A DNA stretch of 64,000 nt from Cyrtodaria siliqua (Eukaryota; Mollusca; Bivalvia; Adapedonta; Hiatellidae): the NCBI GenBank assembly GCA_037043455.1, contig JAWPHD010006760.1, positions 62,001-126,000 on the forward strand, written 5' to 3'. The position numbers were made by a program, and so were the translations under genes. The notes below the pieces were generated by a model, which saw only the letters and a list, made by a program, of their open reading frames with translations, was not told the DNA's origin and searched no databases. This document shows, piece after piece, positions 19,296 through 29,974 of the stretch (position 1 is its first letter; each line of letters begins with the position of its first letter).

Positions 19296-19410
19296 GTCGA
19301 GGTGGCCAAGTCGGCTACGAATCCGTAGGTCATGGGTTCAGCTTTTTTTTACCCATGTCAGTTGGATGTACTTTATCCCTATTATTTTGGTTGAGGGCAC
19401 TTGAAAGCCT
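19296..19410 (+). repeat. Possible tRNA-derived SINE or tRNA relic
   Basis: gtcgaggtggccaagtcgg resembles a Ser/Leu-type tRNA 5' half with an A box, and gaatccgtaggtcatgggttcagc resembles its 3' arm with a B box. The variable-arm and acceptor ends do not pair, so it is not a functional tRNA gene. No copy of the same element was found elsewhere in the window. Confidence 0.4.
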
Positions 19411-19769
19411 GAAGTCTTGGCTTCAGATTTCAAACATTCATTCAAGTCCTTTTTAATCAGGTTTTCCTTTGGTTATTAGATTGGCGAATGTTGTTTGACG
19501 GTGGGTGGGGTGGGGGCGTGCTTTCTGTATTTTTTTTTTAGAAATTTTTGATCGAGATGCTTTTTTTGCTTCGGTGCTTGGATTACTTTTCATACATAAG
19601 AAATGTGGAAATAAAATGCATTTAACACTCCTGAAAAGAAACTGAAATGCAAATTAAAAATAAAACTTTTTGTTGAATAGTATATTGGTCTAGTAATTTT
19701 TGAGCAGGTCTATGTTTTTACCCAACTTCTATAATGGTGGTCAAGTAAACTAAAAATGTTGATTTCTAG

Positions 19770-20860
19770 CTCTGGATTGTATTGGGGTCACTGCGGTCAA
19801 GGTCACTGTTACTAAAAAAAGAAAATGGTTTTCGCTTAATAACTTCTGTTATGAATGAGGTATTGCAATGAAACTTGCTGGGTAGGTAGATTATATCGAA
19901 AAGATAATTGGGATTGCATTTGGGGTTACTGGGGTTAAGGTGAAGGTTGCTGTTATTAAAAATAGGAAAATGGTTTCTGCTCTATAACTGGATGGTAGGA
20001 GTGCGATATTGTAACAAAACTTGCATCAACAATGGGTGATTTAGAAGGACATAAGGTCATCAGTTGTTATGTGTATATAAAGTTTGGGAAAACTTTGTAT
20101 ATAGGAATTCAAGTAATAAAAAATGTGTAATGCTATGAGATGGGACGTGACATGACATGACAAAATGTGTTATTATAATAATGGAACGCGACGCAACAGC
20201 ACATTACAGACAACATGATTCCTATATAGCCCCCACTTCACTTTGTGAAAGCGGCATTATAATAAACGTTTCTGCTCAGTAACTTCTGTCAGGAGAGAGA
20301 AATTGCTGTGTAGGTAGCTTATATGGAAAGGAAGCTTGGGATTGCATTTGGGGTCACTGGAGTCAAGGTGTCTTAATTGTTACTAAAAAATAGAAAAAAT
20401 GTTAACCACTCAATAATTTCAGTTAGGAATGAGAAATTGGAAAGAACAATAACTTGATGTGTAGGTATCTTACATGGACAGGAAGCTTGGGATTGCATTT
20501 AAGATCACTGGGGTCAAGGTCAATGTTTCTAAAAATAAAAAGATGGTTTCTGGCCAATAAAGAAATATAAAAAGATCGGACAGGGAAAGTAGCATTCAAG
20601 GAGGACAGTCAACCACAAAACGCAGAACTTGGTGTGTAGGTATCTGATATGAGAAGGAGGCTTGGGAATGCATAGGGGTCACTGGGTTCATGTCGAGGTC
20701 ACTGTTTCTAAAAATAAAAAAAATGGTTTATGACCTATAGCTTTAGTTAGGTATGAGATATTGCAATGGTACCTGCTTTGCAGGTAGTTTATATGGAAAG
20801 GAAGCTTGGGTTTGCCTTTGAGGTCACTGAAACATGAAAAAGTAGGAAACATATCTAAAC
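19770..20860. repeat. Degenerate tandem repeat, about 140-bp unit, roughly 7-8 copies
   Basis: Units share gggattgcatttggggtcac, ggtcaaggtcactgttac, aaaaatagaaaaatggtttc, ataacttc...aggaatgaga, and tgtgtaggtagcttatatgg. Three more units appear at 22500-22900. Divergence between units is high, and frames are broken everywhere. Confidence 0.75.
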
Positions 20861-21726
20861 GATACCCAAAACTAACAAGGCCAGCAAAAGGGGTCTAACC
20901 AATATATATCTTGCAATTTCTTAACAATAAATGTCTACGGTTATATAGGAGCAAAAATATATATGAAAGAATGGTGGGGTAGGCTTAGTCTTAGGGTAGG
21001 GGCTTACCCCAGTGAATGTTCATAACCAGTTTCAAAGCAATAACTTGGGCAGTATTGAAGATATAAAGCTTCCATGCTTGGTCTCAGTGAATGTTCATAT
21101 CATACCTGAGTTTCAAAGCAATACCTTTGAAGGTATTGAGGACATAAACCTTGCCAAAAAACTTTAACAAAGTGTTGACGGCGGCACTGTAAGTTTGCCT
21201 TCATCGCCAGAAAAGTGATCCCTATGTCTCGCATTTTTCTGTGAAAGGTGAGACCTTTAAAGCTGGGGTAGTGACCAAATAAGTGTTTTTAGAATCTGTC
21301 TACCACTTTATATGACAGACTAAACTTATCCTTGCCTTAACCATAACCACGTTCCAAATCATAACCCTGTTACTCTAATCCTCACGGCCAACTGTACCCT
21401 AATCATACAACTTAACCAAAAACGTGGACAGATTCTAAATTTCTTAAGTCACAAAATGGCTTTCCTGGTAAAATGATCAGACCAAAATTCCTTTCAGGTA
21501 GAGGTATTGTTTTGAAACTGTGTAAGTACATGCACTGTGGTAATCCCTGATCCTCCAATTAAGCCCCATCCCACCAGTGACCTTGACTTTAAAGACCAAG
21601 AACAAAAGCAATTTTACAGGGTTAAGTTCTGGGTTGAATTATTTTTTAACGTATATATCTTCAATACCATCTTAGATTTTGCTATGAAACTAAGTCCCAC
21701 CCTATGCTAAAGTCAAAATAATTTTA
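20861..21726. repeat. Diverged repeat-derived sequence
   Basis: Contains two loosely repeated blocks with tcaaagcaataac / tcaaagcaatacc and cagtattgaagatataa / ggtattgaggacataa words near 21030 and 21110. No gene. The SINE at 21736 is inserted at its right edge. Confidence 0.45.
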
Positions 21727-21735
21727 CAGGGTTAA

Positions 21736-22042
21736 TTGAATTGAATGTTGTTTAACGGCTCATCAACACAGTATAGGTTATTTAGAGCCGCCCCAGAGAG
21801 AGGAGAAGGATACATAGGAATCCGGGAACCTGCCCTACTCTTATTATCGAATAGATTCCTATGGTTCTTTAACGTGCTCGGAGGATAGACCGATACACGG
21901 GACCGCCCGGTTTACGTCCCCATCCGACGGACGAGGCTAAGGAAAAGTGTCTTGCCCAAGAACACGCCGACGGAACACAGTGGCACCACGGATGATTGAA
22001 CCCGGGGCCTCCGGTTACAAATCCGCCGCGCTACCGACTGCG
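21736..22042 (-). mobile_element. tRNA-headed SINE, family 1, nearly complete, reversed
   Basis: On the minus strand: a head from cgcagtcggtagcgcggcgg, a B box gggttcaatc near 21990-22000, a core with cttgggcaagacacttt and ggatggggacgtaaacc, and a 3' end gagccgttaaacaac followed by attcaattcaatt. About a dozen bases of the 5' head, relative to the copy at 569, are missing. The 9-mer cagggttaa at 21727-21735 and 22043-22051 is the likely target duplication. Confidence 0.88.
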
Positions 22043-22499
22043 CAGGGTTAAAGTTCTAAGCTGGATTGAATAGTAAATCCCAGGTAATGGTTTGGTGATC
22101 TCCGTTGATCCTTCCGTCCGACTACTTGTTTGATCTTTTGTTAAAAAATGTGGTTAAATGTTTTTGTTTTTCCTCATTTATCAAAAATGAATTGTTGGAA
22201 AGCTTTGAAACTTGATGCACAAGTTCATTATTATTACTTTTAACCTAGAGACCCCAAGTCCAGTAGGGCTTCTCCTCATACCTATGAAGGTTCATGAGTG
22301 TAGGTTTAATTCTAAAGTGTGCATGTCCATTTGAGATTATAGTCACCTTGACCTTTGATCTACTGACCCAAAAAGCAATATGGTTCCTCCTCTCACCAAG
22401 TGCAATTTACCTATGCATACTTATGTTTTGGTGACATTGACCTTTGACCTATTGGCTCTAAACACAAGAGGCTTTTCACCAAGGGTACTGTACCTATAG

Positions 22500-22900
22500 T
22501 TTCCAAGAACTTCAGTTAGGAATGAGATATTGGAACAAAACTTGGTGTATGGATAGCATATATGGAAAAGAAGCTTGGGATTGCATTTGGTCACAGGGGT
22601 CAAGGTCTCTGTTTCTGAAAATATAAAAAATGTTTCCCGGCAATAACTTCAGATGGGAATGAGATATTAGAATGAATCATGGTGTGTAGATAGCTTGATT
22701 AAAAGAAGGTTGGGATTGCATTTGAGGTCATTGGCATCAAGGTAAAGGTCACTGTTACTAAAAATAGAAAAATAACTTTCAGGCAGTAACATAGATACTA
22801 ACGAGATATTGAAATGAAACTTGCTGTGTAGGTAGCTTATATGGAAAGGAATTTTGGGATTTATATTTGTGGTAAGTGGGGTCAAGTTCAAGGTTAACAC
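22500..22900. repeat. Continuation of the 140-bp degenerate repeat (about 3 units)
   Basis: Same words as 19770-20860: gggattgcatttgg, ggtcaaggt...actgtt, aggaatgagatatt, gtgtagatagctt. Minus-strand ORFs of 60-80 codons across it are repeat artefacts. Confidence 0.7.
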
Positions 22901-22919
22901 TAACTGCAACTAAATGCAT

Positions 22920-23930
22920 GATTTCAAAAAAGCAATCTAAAGAAATGTTTAATTTCTGTCTTACATGAATAGTTTAAACCAGTTTTATCAAAATCATTAA
23001 AATGCAGGGTGTTCCAATAAATAGTTACTCTATTCTGGTTATTCTATTCCAGTAGCTCTTCAAAAAGGAGATAAGCGAGGTGGAGCGAAATCATTATTAT
23101 AATTTAAAAATTTGAGTGTTTATAACATCTTTCTTTGACATATTGACAGGAAAAGGGGTGACTGGGTGTGCATGAGGGAGGTCTTGGTTTGGGTGGCATG
23201 TCGTGGCAGTGGAAGTGGTAAATCTACAAGATCAGAAATCTCGTACTGATTGGCATTTTGAAATTCCCCTAGCTCTGCTTCACATGCTGTCTGACTAATC
23301 TGTGCTGTAATGTGCAGCTCATTCTTTAAACATGTTAAAAAACAGTCTCAAATGTTCATGCAGGATTTTGTTACTAGAAATAAGGTCATTGTTTTGGGAA
23401 AAAATATCATCCCATTAATTAGAATCTGTATAGAAAAATCAATTAGTTGGTTAACAAATGTATTTTGTTTGAAACCGCTTACAATTCGGCTAGTATCGTG
23501 GAATATTGTTTTGTTTCGGATGATAACTATCTAGGTTGGTGGTGGCATCATCAAGGGAAATAAACAAACATATATTGTGTGATGCTGCTATACACGTGAT
23601 ATTTGGTTATTTTGAATCAAAGATTCCCATTATACATACCTAACAAATCTATTGTTATGAGGTCATGCAAGTCTGTAGTGCATCGTCAGGCTCTTGTAGG
23701 CCACTGGTTGATTAAGTGATATTACTACTTAAACATCATTTAAACCTTATGGTCGTTCGAAAAGTAGTTGCATAAAAGCATGAGTCAGAAAAAAAAAGTC
23801 CCAGAGTGTTTCCAGCTTGAAAAAAGTCGCACAGTGAAAAAAACCAGAAAGACACACACTGTAACCTGTCCAGATTAAAAAGGCACACAATGTATCATTT
23901 GTTGGTCCGTCTGGATGTCCGTTCGTTATG
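22920..23930. other. Unassigned sequence
   Basis: No gene, RNA or clear repeat recognised. An ORF at 23310-23534 (74 codons) has no motif and is poor in low-degeneracy codons; I do not support it as a gene. Confidence 0.3.
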
Positions 23931-25080
23931 TGCACCCTCCTTAACATTTTGATTCGGACGCACTAGTACTTTCATTTGCATCCAATCTTTACCAAACTTT
24001 CACAATAGTAATATATCCATAAGATCTCAGATGAGTTCTTGAACCAACCATAATCGATTGCAAATAGCTGAGTTATCTGCCCTTGAATAGGCAAAAATGC
24101 ATAATTTTGCCATGTGGGCATTCTAGCTCCTCCATTTTTGTTCGATCTGAACCAAACTTAGATAGTAGTTAATTATTCATAAAATCTTGAACAAGTTCAT
24201 GAACCGGCCAGATTCAAATCATCTCAATCTGTCAACAAATATGGCCAAAGTTACTAACAAAAGAAATCTCTTTCTATTCTTCTCATGAACGTGGTCGAAA
24301 TTAGCGAAAATAGGTGAAAACTAGTAAATATTAATTTGTGCGAGTAAAAATCTAGAAATTTTATATAGTTGGGCTTATGAAAATTTTAATAGTCCATATG
24401 ATTATATATTAATTCGGACTAGTGAACAGAAATCTAATTTATTTGTCTGCTGTTAGGTAGAATTTGACAAAACCTCACAGGAAGCATGCTTGTGTGGTCT
24501 TCTATTAGATTTATACAAACCATCCTGCAATGAATATGACTGCCATTACTAAAAATAGAAAAATATTGAAATGACTTCTACCATGAACCAACAACCCAGT
24601 TCTTTTGAAACTTCTCCAAACGCATTGTCCCAAAGCCCTTTCTCAGATTTATATAAATTGTCCTGTTCCCTCATATTTTAATGACTTTTTCTCATGAACC
24701 ACTGACAGAATTGTTTTGAAACCTGATCAGAAGAATCATCTCATGAATCTGAGAATCTGTGCCCCGTTTTATGAAACAACTTACGACCATTTTGATCGTA
24801 AATCAGTTTCTTAAATGCTTCACTTTAAATCACACTTTTCGAATAAACATGATTTCATTTCATTTTCTTATACATGTGATATTTCTGCACTACGTGCACA
24901 CATAATTGTCTACATTGAATGCTCAGGTGAAACAAGTGAACTATTTTAAAATTTAAGACTTATCTTAAGATATTTAATAAAACAGGGCCCAGATTTATAT
25001 CAGTTTTCAATACCAGTCAATAAATATGGCCGCCAATACTTAAAACAGAAAAATCTTTCTTCTCATGGACGCATGGCCCA
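23930..25080. repeat. Degenerate iterated dispersed repeat
   Basis: Carries the words ttgcatccaatctttaccaaact, taagatct...gatgagttcttgaacca and aaaaatgcataattttgcc, which recur at 35000-35930 and 63110-64000. It continues as units with tctcatgaacca and agatttatataaa. A MITE (24759-24990) is inserted in it. Confidence 0.65.
24759..24990. mobile_element. MITE with imperfect terminal inverted repeats (about 232 bp)
   Basis: The left end gccccgttttatgaaacaac and the right end tatttaataaaacagggccc are imperfect inverted copies, followed inward by cttacga / cttaaga words. It interrupts a degenerate repeat whose undisturbed wording (cagatttatataaa) is visible at 24640. There is no coding capacity. 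The target duplication is not resolvable. Confidence 0.55.
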
Positions 25081-26219
25081 CTTGTTATAAGTTTTTTTAT
25101 TTTATAGTTATCTTGGTCATAGGAGCACAGGAGAAAGCATGGACATAATAGAAAACTAGTCATGTTGGACTAGAAAGAGAGTTGTGGCCCTTGAATAAGT
25201 TAAAGATGCTAAACTTTACTTTGTTAGCACTCTAGCTACTTCAATTTTCATTCAATCTGAATCAACCAAACAAGTTGTATCATGATCATTTCATATCCCC
25301 CTCCCATACATGTGATTATACTTTCAGGACCTCAATCTGGGAGATTAGTGTTTTTTTAAGGGAGATTCATGCAAAAATCTGGGAGTTTTTTTCGCGGGCT
25401 ATTTTTAGCGCGATTGCATTAAGTTTTACCCAAATTTCCATAAACGAATACCTAAAAATACACTTTTAAACAAGTTTCTTTATTGATGTCAAGGGAGATA
25501 ACAAGAATGAATAAAAACAATTTTTATACAATATTTTATTTAATAAGTTATAAGCAATGATAAACATAACATGTAAGGTCATCTAACATTATAAATGTAA
25601 GTGTCATCTCTTGAACAGACTCACAGCCCTAACTTTAAGCTTCAAGTTCCAATGTTACTTAAATGTTTCTCACCCTTTGAATGCTGAAGAACATCATATG
25701 ACCACTATGCCCTATATTCACCTCAACTCTGCAACTTGTACAAAACGCAAAATTAACACTTTCTGAAATTTTACTAATCCACGGAAAATCTGCTATCCAA
25801 CTTGAATTGAACTTTGTCTTGTTAGAACGGGGCATCAGCATCAGGAGATTATGGACGCTTAGACATTATCACATGTTATGATATTGAGTTGAAATTACCT
25901 TGAATATGTACTTCAAAAATAATTAGTAATTAGTAGAAAGTAGCGAGTTATATCAATTATCCTACTTATAAATAAGTACATTCCAGAAATAAAAACACAA
26001 AACAAAGAACATTTCCAATTCTTATTTTTGTCAAAGACAATGTACAAACATGGAACAAAAGCAACCAACATCAATCAACCCTTTTTTTTAAAAAGTAAAA
26101 TCTGAAATCAAGCACACAAACATCGATCTAAAGCAACGTACGTCAATCAGGACAATCACGGAACTCCTTTTGAAGTAAAATCTTTATAATATTCATTAAT
26201 TGTTTTAATTAAATCATAC
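25081..26219. other. Mostly unassigned AT-rich sequence
   Basis: A short stretch near 25330-25420 (aatctgggagatt, gggagtttttttcgcggg) resembles wording near 46230 and 31570 and may be an old dispersed repeat. Otherwise no gene or clear element. The ORFs present are under 70 codons and featureless. Confidence 0.3.
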
Positions 26220-26420
26220 ATACTCACCAAATTCACGCCGACAAAGTCTACTTTCGTTTTCGCTATCCGATAATTGCTGCATCACCTTTAACAAACATTA
26301 ATTTTCCACTTCTAAATAAATGACACCGGCAATTTGTTTCAAGTCCTATCTAATTAATTACAGACATCATTAAAGACTTCATCAGTGTGCTGCTAATCCT
26401 TTGATAAGATCAATTATGCC
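26220..26420 (-). repeat. Dispersed repeat, copy 1, interrupted by the DIRS element
   Basis: Aligns with 33390-33590: ccaaattcacgccgacaaagt / tcaaattcacactgacaaagt, ttaacaaacattaattttcca / gtaacaaacattcattttcca, cattaaagac, gtgctgctaa, gatcaattat / tatcaattat. On the minus strand this copy has a donor-like gaatttg|gtgagt after an open stretch (MQQLSDSENESRLCRREF), absent in the other copy. Homology stops where the DIRS terminal repeat begins, so this is the left insertion flank. Confidence 0.55.
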
Positions 26421-26491
26421 ATTTTATTGAACTACCAAGCTGACCTTAGATTTCCCACGAGAGAACAGAGCGTGAAGGTCAAGGTCATTAC
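26421..26491 (+). repeat. DIRS left inverted terminal repeat
   Basis: Starts attttattgaactaccaag and includes agagaacagagcgtgaagg followed by tcaaggtcatt. The first 37 bases reappear, inverted and exact, at 31111-31147 (internal complementary region). The whole repeat matches the complement of 31291-31357 with small differences (for example ccaagctgacc versus ccaactgac). Confidence 0.88.
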
Positions 26492-26701
26492 AGAATTGTG
26501 CATGGAAAGGGTTATTCTAGAGAAAAATTGCGAGAAGTTTTTAATTAATTTAAGTGTTTTTACGGCGATTAATCGGATATAAAGTTATATATTATAAAAC
26601 GGAAAGTGTTTGGAACATTTAGAGACACATTGGGAAACTTTTGACAAGTTGTAAGAAGTCGGATTGTTCGGATTGTTTCACAGGAATATCGATTCCTGAA
26701 A

Positions 26702-27613
26702 ATGGCCGAAATGGCGTCGTCCGAAATGGACACAACGTTCCGAGGAACGTTATTAAAAAGGGCCAAAGAATTGGCAAAGATTAAAACTGGGAAAGCCAGT
26801 GAAACACCGATAAACTCGGAAAATGAAACTAGGTTTCCTTTAAATGATTCGGCGAATGCGTCTATTTTTAGCGCTGGGGGAAATCCCCGCATGACGGACA
26901 TTTTAGACCGGGGTGAAAACCTCGTGGTCAGCACGCCAGATCGAGGCTTCGATTGGGAAGGGCGAATCTCCAAAATGGAGGAACAGATGAAAAAGAAAGA
27001 AGACAATAGTTTGGAAATTCTTTCTAACATCGTTGTTAGCGTCGCAAAACTGCATAAGAAATTAGAGGGTAATGTTGCAGACAAATGCGCAAACGACAAT
27101 CCCTCGGATACGTCACCGAGTTCGCAAGAACCAGAAAACATTGACGATTTAGACTTGTTGCTAAACGACGAAACGGAAACGGAGACCGGAGATTTTCTCT
27201 CTGATTTAGAGAAACTGTATGAGGAAAAAACGATTTATGGACCCAATATCGACGACAAATTAGCAAGGCTGGTCACTACAGCAATTGATAGTCCGATCTC
27301 GGAAGAGGAGATTAAAATGTTGACAGATAAACATTTACCACCCGAGAACTGTAAGAAAGTGGTGGTGCCAAAAGTAAATAGAGAGTTGTGGCAAGCTTTA
27401 AAGCTTCGTCGGGCTGGTGATTTAGCTATGCAAGCTGCACAGAAATACATGTGTATGGCCATAGTTCCGGTAGTGAAATCTTTGGAATTATTTATGAAGA
27501 AAGGTAATATGACCGAAGTGGCGGACAATACGAAAGATGCCTTCCGCACGTTGGCGATGGGTCTGAATGTTATAAACCGGAAACGTAGATCACTCAGCCA
27601 GGGGTGCCTATGA
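26702..27613 (+). CDS. DIRS gag-like protein, main part (303 codons)
   Basis: First ORF of the DIRS element. It begins at an ATG in good context (gaaaATGGCC) about 210 bp inside the left terminal repeat. The protein is charged and hydrophilic, with a likely coiled-coil stretch (KMEEQMKKKEDNSLEIL...) near residues 96-120 and an acidic region near 150-180. Its position and the later part (NRELWQALKLRRAGD...AMQAAQKY) fit the gag-like proteins of DIRS elements, which lack a CCHC knuckle. The ORF stops at 27611-27613 just after NRKRRSLSQ. The natural continuation appears to be the next ORF in another frame. Confidence 0.8.
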   Translation: MAEMASSEMDTTFRGTLLKRAKELAKIKTGKASETPINSENETRFPLNDSANASIFSAGGNPRMTDILDRGENLVVSTPDRGFDWEGRISKMEEQMKKKEDNSLEILSNIVVSVAKLHKKLEGNVADKCANDNPSDTSPSSQEPENIDDLDLLLNDETETETGDFLSDLEKLYEEKTIYGPNIDDKLARLVTTAIDSPISEEEIKMLTDKHLPPENCKKVVVPKVNRELWQALKLRRAGDLAMQAAQKYMCMAIVPVVKSLELFMKKGNMTEVADNTKDAFRTLAMGLNVINRKRRSLSQGCL

Positions 27614-27909
27614 AATATCAAAAGGTTTGTGAAAATGAGGTGCCAGTCACAGAGTATTTGTTCGGCGACGATCTTGATCAGAAGGTGGATGAAATAGAAA
27701 AAGAAGGCAAACGTGCACAAAAATTGGCTGGCACGACATCAGCCTCTTTTTTAGGGCAAAAGTTCCCGAAAGGGAACACCGGTTACAAACCGCAGTACCG
27801 TCCAGCTATGCGCCCGGTTATCGCCACTGTCAAGCAAGGGAAACCCTTCCAGAGGCAGGGATTTCAAAATCAAAAAGTCCAGAGGGGCCGCCAGTATCAC
27901 AAGAAGTAA
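27604..27909 (+). pseudogene. DIRS gag-like protein, displaced C-terminal part
   Basis: An open stretch in frame +1 overlapping the last 10 bases of the main gag ORF. It carries a short acidic segment (FGDDLDQKVDEIEKEGKRAQ) and a basic, Gln/Arg/Lys-rich tail typical of nucleic-acid-binding gag ends. I read it as the C-terminus of the same protein, shifted by a small indel near 27600. Programmed frameshifting is possible, but no slippery heptamer is evident to me. The ATG at 27604 may be fortuitous. Confidence 0.65.
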
Positions 27910-27911
27910 AT

Positions 27912-29603
27912 GTGAGTACATGTACATTAAAATTGGCCAATACCCCAGAAAACTTTGAAGGGGGCAAACTAACTATGTTTCAAGAAAACTGGTTTGAAAT
28001 TACATCAGATACGTGGATTATGAGTACGGTGAAAGGCTATAAAATTGAATTAGAAGCCAGGCCCTTCCAGTCATTTGTACCAAGGCCAATACAATTTAAT
28101 GAAAAAGATAGAGATCTTGTTTCTATTGAAATGAACATATTTTTAGAGAAAAATATCATTGAAAAAGTTGAATCTGTTGAACATGGGCAATATTATTCTA
28201 ATATTTTTATAAGACCCAAAAAAGATGGTAGTGTGAGGGTTATTTTGAATTTAAAAGCATTCAACGATAACGTGCAAAAATTGCATTTCAAAATGGAAAC
28301 ATTAAAATCGGCTATTGCTAACATTCAGCAAAATGATTATTTTGCTTCGATTGATTTAAAGGATGCATACTTTAGTGTCCCTATTCATGAAAGTGATAGG
28401 AAATATTTAAGGTTTATATGGAATGGAATACATTATCAATTTAAAACTTTGCCTCAGGGTCTTTCTTGTAGTCCAAGGGTGTTTACAAAGTTATTAAAGC
28501 CATTGTACGCATCATTAAGGAAAAAAGGTCATTCAAGTATACCATATATTGATGACAGTCTTTTAAAGGCTAGAACAGTACATGAATGTAATTCAAATGT
28601 CCAAGACACCTGTGGATTGTTGGATAACTTGGGATTTACCATTCATTCACAAAAATCAGTTTTCAATCCAGTTCAGATAATTGTGTTTTTGGGGTTTGTG
28701 CTAAATTCGATTAAGATGACTGTATGCTTGACCCCAGATAGAATACATAATATGATAACAATGTGCGAGCAACTGCTGTTGCAAAAGTTTATATCCATAC
28801 GCGAATTGGCCAGAGTAATTGGGAAAATGGTGGCCAGCGAACCAGGAATGCAATATGCACCATTGTTCTATAAAGATTTAGAACATGAAAAAGACAAGCT
28901 GTTACGCTCGTATAAGGGGAACTTTGATTCCAAAATTGTGTTATCACAAGAAAGTAAACATAATATTAAAACGTATGTGGATAACATATCTCATGCTTAT
29001 AAACCCATTATAAGGGTGGACCCATCAGTGGTGTTGTTCAGTGATTCAAGTAAGACTGGATGGGGAGGGGTTAACTCCACAGACAATATAAACACAGAGG
29101 GGTTTTGGTCTGAGCAAGAGAAGCAAGAACACATAATTTTTTTGGAATTGAAAGCAGGTTATTTAACAATCCAGTCTTTAGCATCAGATTCAAACGATTT
29201 ACATATTCGTATTTATATGGACAATACGGTAGCAATTTCATATATAAATAAGTTCGGCGGTAAGATACCATCATTACACCAATTAGCTAAAGAAATTTGG
29301 TTTTGGTGTAAAGATAAAAACATTTGGTTGAGTGCAGCTCATATACCTGGGGCAAACAATTGTGAAGCTGATGAGCTGTCACGGAAAGTAAACCATGATA
29401 TGGAATGGAAATTGAACACTGAATATTTTGAAAGGATAGAACATATGGTTGGGCAGGTTGACATAGATTGTTTGCTTCAAGAATTAACTATCAAACAGCA
29501 AAGTATGTTTCTTACAGGCCTGATCCACAAGCAATTGCAGTTGATGCTTTTACGTTGCAATGGAACTATAACAACTGTTACATGTTTCCTCCTTTCAGTC
29601 TGA
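27912..29603 (+). CDS. DIRS reverse transcriptase / RNase H
   Basis: Copies element RNA to DNA and degrades the RNA strand. The RT block has FIRPKKDGSVRVILNLKAFN at about 99-118, the catalytic Asp148 (ASIDLKDAYFSVPI), LPQGLSCSPRVF at 180-191, and YIDD at 212-215, the DIRS form of the palm motif. RNase H residues are Asp378 (FSDSSKTGWGG), Glu412 (LELKAG), Asp437 (YMDNTVA) and Asp487 (NCEADELSR). After about residue 520 the frame leaves the conserved sequence, and the last 45 residues are out of frame because of a one-base loss near 29467. The first codon in the frame here is GTG at 27912. The frame is open further upstream over gag, so the true start, possibly by frameshift or overlap, is unknown. 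Confidence 0.93.
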   Translation: MSTCTLKLANTPENFEGGKLTMFQENWFEITSDTWIMSTVKGYKIELEARPFQSFVPRPIQFNEKDRDLVSIEMNIFLEKNIIEKVESVEHGQYYSNIFIRPKKDGSVRVILNLKAFNDNVQKLHFKMETLKSAIANIQQNDYFASIDLKDAYFSVPIHESDRKYLRFIWNGIHYQFKTLPQGLSCSPRVFTKLLKPLYASLRKKGHSSIPYIDDSLLKARTVHECNSNVQDTCGLLDNLGFTIHSQKSVFNPVQIIVFLGFVLNSIKMTVCLTPDRIHNMITMCEQLLLQKFISIRELARVIGKMVASEPGMQYAPLFYKDLEHEKDKLLRSYKGNFDSKIVLSQESKHNIKTYVDNISHAYKPIIRVDPSVVLFSDSSKTGWGGVNSTDNINTEGFWSEQEKQEHIIFLELKAGYLTIQSLASDSNDLHIRIYMDNTVAISYINKFGGKIPSLHQLAKEIWFWCKDKNIWLSAAHIPGANNCEADELSRKVNHDMEWKLNTEYFERIEHMVGQVDIDCLLQELTIKQQSMFLTGLIHKQLQLMLLRCNGTITTVTCFLLSV

Positions 29604-29974
29604 TCAGTCGATGCATTCAAAAGATCGCCAAAGACGGAGTGGAGAGAGCAATACTTATTGCACCAATATGGCCAACACAAGTATGGTTCAGCCAAATGCT
29701 CCATCACATTTGTGCACAATCCTACATAATACCAGAGAAGGAAGTATTAGTGCTTCCGCAGGATACCTCCAAAAAACACCATGTTCAAAAAATGAGACTA
29801 GCTGCACTAGTATTATCCGGGAACAGCTCAAAAATAAGGGAATACCAGAGGTCACTTCCAACATTATATTACAATCATGGAAAACATCAACGTCTAAACA
29901 ATATGGGTCATATTTCAAAAAGTGGATGTGTTTTTCAAGTAAGGGACAAACAGATATCTTTAATCCATCTATAA
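29468..29974 (+). pseudogene. DIRS methyltransferase-like C-terminal segment, shifted out of the RT frame
   Basis: Encodes FASRINYQTAKYVSYRPDPQ, then AVDAFTLQWNYNNCYMFPPF and AILIAPIWPTQVW. These words follow RNase H in DIRS polyproteins and belong to the region annotated in that family as a Dam-like adenine methyltransferase. It should be fused to the RT/RNase H ORF. A single missing base around 29466-29469 puts it in another frame. Its 3' end overlaps the recombinase ORF by about 360 bases, as in other DIRS elements. Confidence 0.75.
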
